DNA of 64,000 nt from Phytophthora colocasiae (taxonomy: Eukaryota; Oomycota; Peronosporomycetes; Peronosporales; Peronosporaceae). The DNA lies in NCBI GenBank assembly GCA_018806915.1, contig JAGKQI010000061.1, positions 1,488,001 through 1,552,000 of the forward strand, read 5' to 3'. Below the pieces are notes generated by a model. That model saw only the letters and a list, made by a program, of their open reading frames with translations. It was not told the origin of the DNA and ran no database searches. The position numbers and the translations under genes are program-made. Shown in pieces: positions 55,198 to 64,000 of the stretch (the first letter of the stretch is position 1; each line of letters opens with the position of its first letter).

Positions 55198-56070
55198 ATG
55201 AGTAAGCTCCGCGTTTTGTGTCTGCACGGCTATCGCCAAGATGCTTTGAAGCTGCGCGGTCGCATTGCTGCGTTGCGTCGCACGTTCAAGTCCAGTGTGG
55301 AATTCGGTAAGTAGCGACTTGTGATACATTCGATCTACAAACAATTCAGTAACAATTCACTTTCCAATGCTGTAGTCTGTCTGGATGCGCCGTTTGAAGT
55401 ACCTTATGAGCCCACTTCGGAGGAACATGCCAGCAAGTAGGTGATTTTTAGATGAGGATTGCGGATTTTGTAATAGTCAACTGATTTGCTTTTTGTTTAA
55501 TTGCAGTGGTGAAAATGGAGAGAACGTGAAGCAGCTCAAGTGGTGCGACTTTACTCGTGACGAGGAATCCGGCCAGTATCTATTGACGCGGGTGGAAGAA
55601 TCGATTGAGTACGTTGCCAACTTTGTCAAGAAAGAGGGACCGTTCGACGGTATCTTCGGGTTCAGTCAAGGAGGATCCATGGCGTCGATGATCTTGCAAA
55701 GACAAGGTGAGACATATTATCTTCTCTGGGCTCATCAAGTTTTGCTAACTAAAGTTATTGTTTACTGAATGAATTAGTGAGTACTGTGGAGTCACCATTT
55801 GCCTTCCGCTTCGCCTTCTTCGTCTCTGCTGGAGCTATCGGTGATCCTAAGTACATGAGCGACGTGAAGGTGGACATTCCGTCTCTACACATTATTGGAG
55901 AGACGGATGCCGTGGTGGACAACGAGCGGAGTCTCGCACTGAAAGATCTGTTCGTGAACCCAAAAGTTTTGATGCATCCAGGAGGCCACTACATTCCTAC
56001 GAATAAAGAGCCTAAAGACGCCTTCCGAGCTTTCTTCAAAGAGCTTCAAGAAGCTGATCAGGAACAGTAA
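55198..56070 (+). CDS. FSH-type serine hydrolase B
   Basis: Paralogue of the gene at 54137, 220 aa. Exons are 55198-55306, 55376-55436, 55507-55706 and 55778-56070. Exons 1 and 4 have exactly the same length as in A (109 and 293 nt) and intron phases are the same, so this is a tandem duplication. It has LRVLCLHGYRQDA, CLDAPFEVPY, GIFGFSQGGSM with the nucleophile, IIGETDAVVD and HPGGHYIPT. The catalytic triad is complete. Differences cluster in the lid-like middle region (exons 2-3), which hints at a different substrate. Confidence 0.9.
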
Positions 56071-56171
56071 AGCAAGTTAAACAAGCTTAACGTCACTTTA
56101 GCGTTAATGTGGTCCACATTTGCGTGTCAAACATTGCGATCTTTTGTCAAAAGGTCATTGCAGATGTATCA

Positions 56172-59100
56172 ATGGCACCATCACGCGTGTTTCTCGTTCT
56201 TTTTCTCTGTTTATGGCGCTGTAGCAGCTCATTTTCAGCAAACTCAAAACTAATGGTGACTCCTGAGAACAAGGCGTCTCTAACTCTTGCTGCTGATCTC
56301 TATCAAATGTCACAAGAGGCAACACAAGTTCTAGACAAGGAGCGACTGCTACGTGAGAGTATCCAAGCGTATCCAGAGATTGCAGCGGCGTATAACAATT
56401 TGGCTATGTTAGTATACAAGCAAGGGCATGAAGAGGAAGCTTTACATCTACTAGAACGAGGTCTGGAAGCTGCTGAAGTTACTAATGACCTGGTAAATGT
56501 GGTTAACATCCACAATAACCTCGGGTTTATTATCCGCGAACGTGGGAAATGGAGCGTTGCTTATGCATTGGAAGCTCTTGAACACTTTGACAAGGCTCTG
56601 GAAATTTACCCGGAGTTTGTGAGCACTTTATATAATAAAGGTTCGGCGTTATTGGCATTACGACGGGATTTCGAGGCCATGGATGTGTTTCTGAAGGTTT
56701 TGGAGCTGGATCCCAATGATCGACAAGCGCATTTAGATCTCGGGAGAATTTACTTTGAACATGGACAGTTGGAAAAGGCTTTGGAGCATGAAGACTTGGT
56801 GATTCAATTGGCTACAACCACTGAGGAGAAACTGCACGGAATGCACAATAAAGGGCTCTTTTTAAAGGAGTACAACTTCCTCTCTCGAGCACTTCAAGTG
56901 TACGAAGAAATGCTAGCTATCGACACTGTGGAAGCGTACGTATTGGTGGACTTAATGAATGCCAAGAGATTGTTTTGTGACTGGAGAGACATGGAGACAC
57001 TGGAAAGCAAGGTGCTTGTTAGTGCACAACAGCAATTTACCTGGGATATTCCGGAAGAGCCTGTCATCTTCCTCCCATATGACTCCACACTACTTAAGGT
57101 TTCGGATAATTTCCGGAAGCACTTAGCTATTCGAGCGTCAAGAGATTACAACCAGATTAAAACATTGGAGCTGCTTCCTTTGATCTGGAGTGAGAAGGAA
57201 CCGACTTGGGAACGTCCTGAGACTCCAGAGCGTCTAAAAATCGGATACTTGAGCTTCGATTTCCGCGATCATCCGATGGGACATCTCACTCTAGGTTTAA
57301 TTGAGCAGCATGAAGCACTTGCTCGTAGCGTGGATACAATTTGCTACTCGTATGGACCAAATTCAGTAGCTTCTGCACCGTGGCGTCGACAATTCGAGGA
57401 CAAATGTGGCATTTTTCGAGATCTTTTAGGTATGTCGGATCTCCAAGCTGCACAGACAATTGGACTGGATGGAGTTGATATACTGGTAGATCTCATGGCA
57501 CACACGAAAGGAGCAAGACTGGGTATTCTCTCCTTAAGACCAAGTCGAATCGTTGTTAACTATCTTGGATACCCTGGCACAATGGGATCAAGTTTCACAG
57601 ACTTCGCTATGGTTGATAGAAGGGTCGTCCCGCCTGAAGTCGCTGCTTCCAGTATGACAGAGCAGATTGTGTATCTCCCACACACGTATCAAGCGAATCG
57701 ATACGAGGTCTCCATCCCTTCTTGTACTGATATGGAGTGCATTCGAGCCAATCGATCTCAGCATGGTTTACCCACTAATACGTTTGTGTTCTGCAATTTT
57801 AACACCATCAACAAGATGGAGAGAGAGTCATTTGCGGTTTGGATGAGCATCCTACGGCAAGTTCCAGACAGTATTTTGTGGCTTTTAGCTCCATCCGGTC
57901 CTGATGCGTCTCGTGTGAGGGAACTGCTACATGATCAAGCGATGAGCCATGGAGTTCTTCCTTCCAGAGTAATTTTTGCTCCACGAATGGAAAAATACGC
58001 TCATCTTGCGAGAATTACAGCGGCCGATCTCTTCTTGGACTCGTTCATCTACAACGCACATTCCACTGCAGCTGACGCTCTATGGGCGAATGTCCCTATC
58101 GTCACGTTTTGGGGTGACACGTTCCCTTCTCGAGTGGCTGCTTCACTGATTTTGAACGCTTTACCATTCCCAGAACTTGTACCACACAGTGTGAAAGACT
58201 ACGAGCACATGGCCGTTTATTTGGCAAAAACTCCAAAGGTTTTAAACCGATTGCGAGCTTCACTTGCATCTCATACACTGACATCCCCACTATTCAACGC
58301 AAAGCAAACCACAGAAACCATTGAAGCTGCATACGAAGCAATGCATGACGTTGAAAATCGCCTCCATCTATTCGCGAAAGAGGATCGGAAGATGAAGTTT
58401 CAACTGGTTATTCATCCTGAACGATCGATTCATTCGTTTAGCCATACTGAAAGTATGACACTTCGAGTGAATGAGGCGCTTCAACAAGGGGTTTCTCTGC
58501 AGGATCAAAGGGAATATCATGCTGCTAAGAACGTTTATCAACGTATACTTCGTTCGAGTCCTGGACATGCAGACGCCATTCATTTGTTGGGCACAATTCA
58601 TTACCTGAGTGGAGAGTTTCTTGAGGCTGTTGAGCTCATTTCTCAAGCGGTGGCAGTGAACCCTCTTGTGTCTTACTTTCACTCCAATTTGGCGCAAAGT
58701 TACATGGCGTTGAAGATGTTTGAGTTGGCGGAGACGGAGTTTCATGCAGCGCTTGAGCTCAATTCGTCCAACTACTTGGCGATTAGGAAATTGCGAGAAT
58801 TGTACAGTTCTCCAAAACAGTTTGATAAAATCGTGTATCTGTACGACAAATACGGAGTTCCAGCTTTATCAAATCCAGACGAGATAGAAAACACGTACGA
58901 GGATTATTCTGAAGCTCTTGCGAAGACTGGACGCTCTACAGAAGCCATTCACCTTCTGGAACGTGCAGTTGAACACCATCCCACATTTTTCCAGCTGAGA
59001 TACAACTTGGGAGTGTTGTACAATGAAGAAGAACGGTACGACGAAGGAAATGAGCTCCAGTATGCCACCGTGCTGGATCAAGGTCACTATATGTACGAAA

Positions 59101-60319
59101 CACAAGGCCAGCAGTTCACGAAAGTCCCTCGTCCTGCTCATAAGATAGTAATCGCGTTTTACTGCTTCGAATATGGCCAGGCGTGGTGGGGACAATGGGG
59201 ACCATCGTCACTGGAAACAGGTCTGGGTGGATCGGAAGAAGCGATTGTCTTCCTTTCGAGAGAACTCCAAGAACTTGGCTATTGGGTCGAAATTTATGGG
59301 GATCCTCCTCCTCAAGATATCTCCACTCCAGACCAGATAGATCAAGACGTTGTCCGATGGTATCCCCATTACACTTACGATGTTGAAGACAAGGGGGTGG
59401 ATATTTTCGTGGCTTGGAGGTACCATATCTCCCTTGCGTTAGGTAAAACTGCTCGGAAGAAGTACTTGTGGATGCACGATCTCCCTCATCATGACGCCAA
59501 GCAGTCTTCGGAGCTACTGAACATTGACGGGATCTTTTGCCTCAGTGATTTCCACGCGACTACGTTCCCTGAAAATCTCCAGTCCAAAATTACAGTCAGT
59601 ACGAACGCAGTGGACCCTTCCTTCTTCGTAAATGGACCCAACCACGCGGATCGATTCGTCTACGGCAGCTCACCAAGCCGCGGGTTGTATACACTGCTAA
59701 AAGCTTGGCCACGGATTCGAGAGAGAGTTCCCACGGCTGAACTCTCGATCTTTTACGGCTTCATACCTGCTTTTACCAAGTGGGCAAATGCGCATAATTT
59801 CACCGAGTGGATGGCTGAGACGAACCAACTTCTTACCGAAACACCAGGCGTTCGCTACGTGGGTCTTGTTAACCACGAGCAACTGGCGAAGGAGTACTCG
59901 TACGCTGGTTTTTACCTGTACCCGACGACATTTTCAGAATCGAGTTGCATTTCCCTTATGAAAGCGATGGTAAACGGAGCGATCCCCATCACCAGTCGGT
60001 TCCCAGCCTCAGCGTTGCCTGAAACTACGAACGACTTCGATCTTGGCCCAGAAGCTCTTCAACAATACTCCATCAGTAAGGTTAATCGTGACTTGTTCCG
60101 ATATTTCTTCATCTGACCTATTCTTTTTACGTACACTTTTTAGGAGAAGATTCGGAATGGCTGGAACTCTGGATACAAAGCATTGTGGACGCTGTTCGCA
60201 AGGAGCAAGAGACAACTACTATCCGCCATCGAATGAAACGATATGCGCGGAAGAAATATCGCTGGGAACACATCGCACTGGAGTGGCATCAAGTGATATC
60301 CAAGCCACGAGTTCCGTGA
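56172..60319 (+). CDS. Secretory TPR-GT41-TPR-GT4 fusion glycosyltransferase (SPINDLY/OGT-like)
   Basis: Large two-domain glycosyltransferase, 1,359 aa, two exons: 56172-60075 and 60144-60319. The N-terminus (MAPSRVFLVLFLCLWRCSSSFS) looks like a signal peptide. TPR-like helices (about residues 30-270, for example AAAYNNLAMLVYKQG and VSTLYNKGSALLA) lead into a GT41 catalytic region (about 350-700). It contains IGYLSFDFRDHPMGHL, VNYLGYPGTMGS, FCNFNTINKM, HSTAADALWANVPIVTFWGDTF and SRVAASL. A second TPR block follows (about 770-957). A C-terminal GT-B domain of GT4 type (990-1359) has GLGGSEEAIVFLSREL, LWMHDLPHH, TNAVDPSFF and FYLYPTTFSESS. The last exon (WLELWIQSIV ... RKKYRWEHIA) completes this fold. 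The upstream GTG-led extension is rejected in favour of the ATG with signal peptide. Donor sugar and target are unknown. Confidence 0.88.
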
Positions 60320-60393
60320 CAATAAATGTAGTACATACCGGGATTTCGCCCTCTTTATCTTGCGTATATTGGCTTTTAGCACTCACTCGGACC

Positions 60394-63300
60394 TTACAAG
60401 TTGAGCTTCGTGCGGCACTTCTTACAGTACCAGTCATCTGCAGGGACAGCATCGAGCTTAGCGCATTTCTACAATAGCAACAAGTAAATTAGAATCTCTT
60501 ACGAGCTTTCCAACAGAAGAAGAGGCCAACGTACCAGGTGGAAAACGCGATCGCAGCCCTTGGAGCCATCCTCGGAGCCACAAATGACATGGGAATCCAG
60601 ACGAATCTTGTTCTTCTTACAAGCTCCGCATGTTTGCAAGTTGCACTCGTTGCAGAACCACTCCGTCTCGGGGATAACCTCCAGTCCAATGCAAGCCACA
60701 TGGAAAGCTCGAGGACAACCATCACAGCACAGCAACTCACCACCTAAACCACAGACGCTGCAGTCAACATCCCACTGGTCCTCCGGATTCTTCGGGCCCG
60801 TGTGAGTCTCCACGTGTGCATGCCGCACAGGAGATGACTTGGTTGATGCGGGACGGGCCGAAGACGTTGTAGAGACCGCAGACTCTGATTCCACGTCACT
60901 CACTTCTGACTCAGAGCCGTCAGCCTTCGCCTTGCCCAGCTTTGCTTGCTTGCGAGGTCGACGCCGTGACGTAGGAGACGGCGATCGCCTTGGCCGCTTC
61001 GCCATCGCTTTCCCGTTCTTCTTAGCACCATTTGGGGGGAAAACAGGTTTGACTGAGGTGTCGCATTCGTGGCAGAAAATCTTTCCGCGCGGAATGCGAC
61101 GCAATCCGATGCACGGGTAGTGGAATACGTGAGTGCAGCCGTCACAACACACCAGCTCCCCGCCTTCACTGCAAATATAGCAATCCTCTTCCCACTCGTC
61201 CACAGACTCGCGCTTGTGAGTGTCTTCGTCGTCGGCCTCCTCGACTTGCTTCTTCTTGGCTGCACGTTCCTGTCGATTCCTCTTCTCCTTCTCACTCTTG
61301 GCGCGCGTCTTCCTAGCATCTTCATCCGACACGTTCAAGAAGCCCAGAACCTCCAGGCGGTGGATAAGAGAAGCCAACGCTGTGGCCATCACAGCGACTG
61401 TCGTGCCACGCTTTACGTTCTGAATCCAGCGCTCGCGACAATATTTGGACGGCCAGAACATCGTGCCATCGTCAACAAGAATGTCCATAGCCTCCTCTTC
61501 ATCGTCGTCATCCTCGTCGTCGCTCTTTTCGTCGTTCTGGTCATGCTCTTCGCCAGAATTCGTCGTACTTTTACTCGCATCCGTCTCAGTTAAAACCGCA
61601 GTGCTATCAGCTGCTTGTTTAGGCTTCGTCTGGGCAGCCATCAACACTTTTTCTAACGCCAGAAGAGGCCCAACAAACCCTTCGATCCTGTCAATAGTTT
61701 GCACTGCCTTTCGCCACTCCATCCCTCCGTCTTCAGGACGATCAGGCCACGTAGAGCCAAGAGTACGAAGGCATCTAGAGATCCATTCCTGGCCACTGAG
61801 TAAGTCGTCTCGGAAGGACTCAACGCTGGGTACTGCGTGCTGCACAGTCTTCCGCTTCGGGTGTTTATCGTTCTTCCACTGGAGAATGGCGGTTTCTTCG
61901 TCCGCTGGGGTAACAGAAGCATGCTGTGCGCGCTTCTTAGCGCTCTCTTCATTCAGCAGGTCTGAAATCAACAGACCAGGCTTCGAGACGGGCATTTCAC
62001 TCGCAATTTCCTCCATGTGGTCGTTAATAGCTGAGCGAAGCTGTGCCTCACGAGGAACACGCGAGTCTAAAGCTTCCACCAGCGAATTCAACTCTGTTTG
62101 GGACGAATAGCAGTACCACGTTGCATTGTTGTTGTCATCTTCATAGATTAAACCATCCCGTGGGGATCCGCTTTTGGCAATACCTTGATACTTGCGCTGT
62201 AATTTGTTCGAAGGCCCTGGCTTCTCAACGTATAGGCGCTGTAAATCACCCCGAAGAATCCAATACCGTATCTGATCTCTGTCGCGTCCAATGGACTCTG
62301 ATCGAACGAAAGATTGGCGGAGTAGTGCATTGTACTTGCGTTTCTTCACCAGAGCTTCTTCTTCACGAACTGCTTCAGCATCTAAAATCTCCAGAACATG
62401 CGAGGCTGACACGATAATGCGATCCGGAAGGCCACACTCCTTGGCTTTCTCAATTGAAGATCGAAGTAACCCTGCATCCTTGGTCGTTAAACCATCTGTG
62501 ATGCCCTTTTTTGCTTGAGCTCGCTTCCGCTCAATCTGTTCCTGTGCCCTCTGCTTACGTAACTTTTGTTCGGCTTTTCGTCGGAGCCGTTCACGCTGCT
62601 TATCCAGTTTCTTTCTCCTTGCGATGTACTCGTGACGGGAAATGTATTCTTGCATTTGGAGTTTCTCCAGTTCCTCTTCATTTTTCACGAGAGCTTCTTC
62701 ACTGTATGCAAGATCATCCAAATCCGAGTCGCTAGCTGAGCCATCATCGTCATTGAAATCATTCTTGGTCTCTTCTGTTCCGTCACTCTTCTTATCGTTC
62801 CCCAGCCAATTCTTCATCGAGGTTTTGTTCGTATCGACAATGCTAGCGAGCTCAGTACGTTGTTTCTCTCGAAGCTTCTTCTCATCTTCCATCGTTAACT
62901 TTTTATCAAGCAGAACAGCGCGATTATACTCCTTCGTTCCCTGGGTCATCTCGTTCAAATGTTTGCCCAGCATGTTGCGAACCTTTTCCGTTCCAACAAG
63001 ACGACCAACAAGGAATTGAAGCAGAGCCAGCTTGTGCTGCACTTGAAGCGCAGGGTAATCGCCATCCTGCAAGGATCGGAAAGCGGCTAGGAACGTTGAT
63101 GTCGCGTGTGATGTGTAGCGAGGCACAGCAGAAATCAAGCTGCAAAGAATTGACGGCCACGTTAATGACGTCAGCATCGAGAGGGTCGGCACACCCACAG
63201 TCAGAGGGGCGTGTTGGATTTCATATCGATAGCGCTCGCTATCGTCCATCGATCCTTCATCGTCGGAAACGTAGTCTTCGTCCTCCCTGTATCGGTAAAG

Positions 63301-64000
63301 CAATTGGAGAATTAACGTGATGAGAAAGATGGCAGCCACCAGCACGTACGATGCCGTCCTTACCTGTCCTCGAGAATCTTCTCCAGCAAACACATGTGGA
63401 TCTCCGTCAGCATCGGAGAGTGGTTGGAGCGGTTCAGTGCACAGCTAAATTGGTCGACTGTAATGTCTGCAAGCTGCAAAATATCGCGGAACGCGTAGAT
63501 ACAATCCCACACAGCAAGCATTTTGCCAACGTACTTAGCAGGAATATTCGCAAACTCACACGGCATTGGTCTGTGAAAATCAAAGCAAAGTCAAAACGCC
63601 ATTCACTGAGGAGCGATATGCTGAGCAGAACGTACGTCGGTTTGTCCGGACGTGACGTATCTTCAATGACTTCACGCGGAACATCGTTGATTCCACGTTT
63701 CTTCTTGTTGAGGGCTTCTTCTTTCCTTCTCAGCGCCGCATCCTCCTTTTCTAGCTTCTCCAGTCTCTCCTTTGCCGCCCGCACAGTCTGCGCAAGATCT
63801 TCAGCGATCTTACCGAGTTTCTCCTCTTCCTTGTCTTTGTACTTAATTTTCTTGCGACTGAGGATACGGTCCTGCATCTCCAAAACACGTTTGGCTTTGT
63901 GCTCGATGGCCTCCACCGACTTCTTCGCCAGCATATCCTCCCTCATCAACTCGGCCTTGCGTCGACGCGCGTCGCGTTCCAGTTTCTCCGTCTCGCGCAT
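60394..64000 (-). CDS. DDT and triple-PHD chromatin-remodelling protein, 5' end missing
   Basis: Nuclear chromatin factor resembling the accessory subunits of ISWI-type remodellers (BAZ/ACF/RSF1-like). Exons on the minus strand: >64000-63636, 63570-63364, 63286-60535 and 60468-60394; frames join. Order: a long charged coiled coil (exon 1), a DDT domain (WDCIYAFRDILQLADITVDQF), acidic and lysine-rich linkers, a WHIM-like middle (DRDQIRYWILRGDLQRLYVE), then PHD1 (CYICSEGGELVCCDGC), PHD2 (CSVCGLGGELLCCDGCPRAFH) and a third zinc module split by the last intron (CGACKKNKIRLD ... FHL then KCAKLD). It ends KKCRTKLNL. An ATG sits exactly at position 64000, but the coiled coil probably continues upstream. 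The stop is 74 bp from the convergent glycosyltransferase. Confidence 0.9.

Noticed and set aside
56109..56171. GTG-led 21-residue extension of the glycosyltransferase
   Set aside because: No ATG, and it would bury the clear signal peptide starting at ATG 56172.
61445..62110. 221-codon plus-strand frame opposite the DDT/PHD gene
   Set aside because: A serine-rich antisense shadow of an acidic/serine coding stretch.
1..64000. CRISPR arrays, rRNA and tRNA genes, RXLR or Crinkler effectors
   Set aside because: I saw no spaced-repeat array, no tRNA or rRNA signature, and no signal peptide followed by RXLR or LFLAK motifs.

Overview
The window looks like nuclear DNA of a Phytophthora-type oomycete. 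Reasons: mostly short introns (about 60-100 bp, GT-AG), oomycete initiator motifs (TCAYTYY plus a CAATTT-like flank) just upstream of several starts, a flagellar dynein gene, compact divergent and convergent gene pairs broken by transposon-rich stretches, and protein families common in oomycetes (ethanolamine-permease-like transporters, SWIM/MULE proteins, R2R3 Myb, secretory glycosyltransferases). The species cannot be fixed from the sequence.

Layout. 1-13.6 kb (-): nearly all of an axonemal dynein heavy chain, with one exon over 12.3 kb long; its C-terminus lies off the left edge. 13.7-17 kb (+): complex III subunit 7, an unrecognised basic protein gene that appears to contain a U12-type AT-AC intron, and a small CX9C-like DUF3128 protein. 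17-23.2 kb (-): an unrecognised oomycete gene cut in a coding exon by a 4.78-kb Copia element with identical 129-bp LTRs. 23.2-26.4 kb: MULE transposase debris. 26.4-44.8 kb: four ethanolamine-permease-like genes (three +, one -). The second is split by a 5.29-kb chromodomain Ty3/gypsy element with identical 276-bp LTRs. A decayed 3.6-kb piggyBac element with TTAA ends lies between the first and second.

45-64 kb: a gene-dense block. It holds a menorin/FAM151-like protein, a JmjN-JmjC-C5HC2 histone demethylase divergent from a probably domesticated MULE/SWIM protein, an R2R3 Myb factor, a COX7C-like protein, an ER-type 2-Cys peroxiredoxin ending KQEL, two tandem FSH-type serine hydrolases with matching intron phases, a secretory TPR-GT41-TPR-GT4 fusion glycosyltransferase, and a DDT/PHD chromatin protein running off the right edge.

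The strongest less ordinary signals are: (i) the U12-type intron; (ii) the piggyBac element, whose terminal 21-bp palindrome recurs inside its introns; (iii) two young LTR insertions in coding exons, both with TG...TA LTR ends and perfect 5-bp target duplications but damaged interiors; (iv) the double-glycosyltransferase fusion with a signal peptide; (v) the SWIM/MULE protein with an altered catalytic triad, head-to-head with a histone demethylase. All identity statements are by eye.
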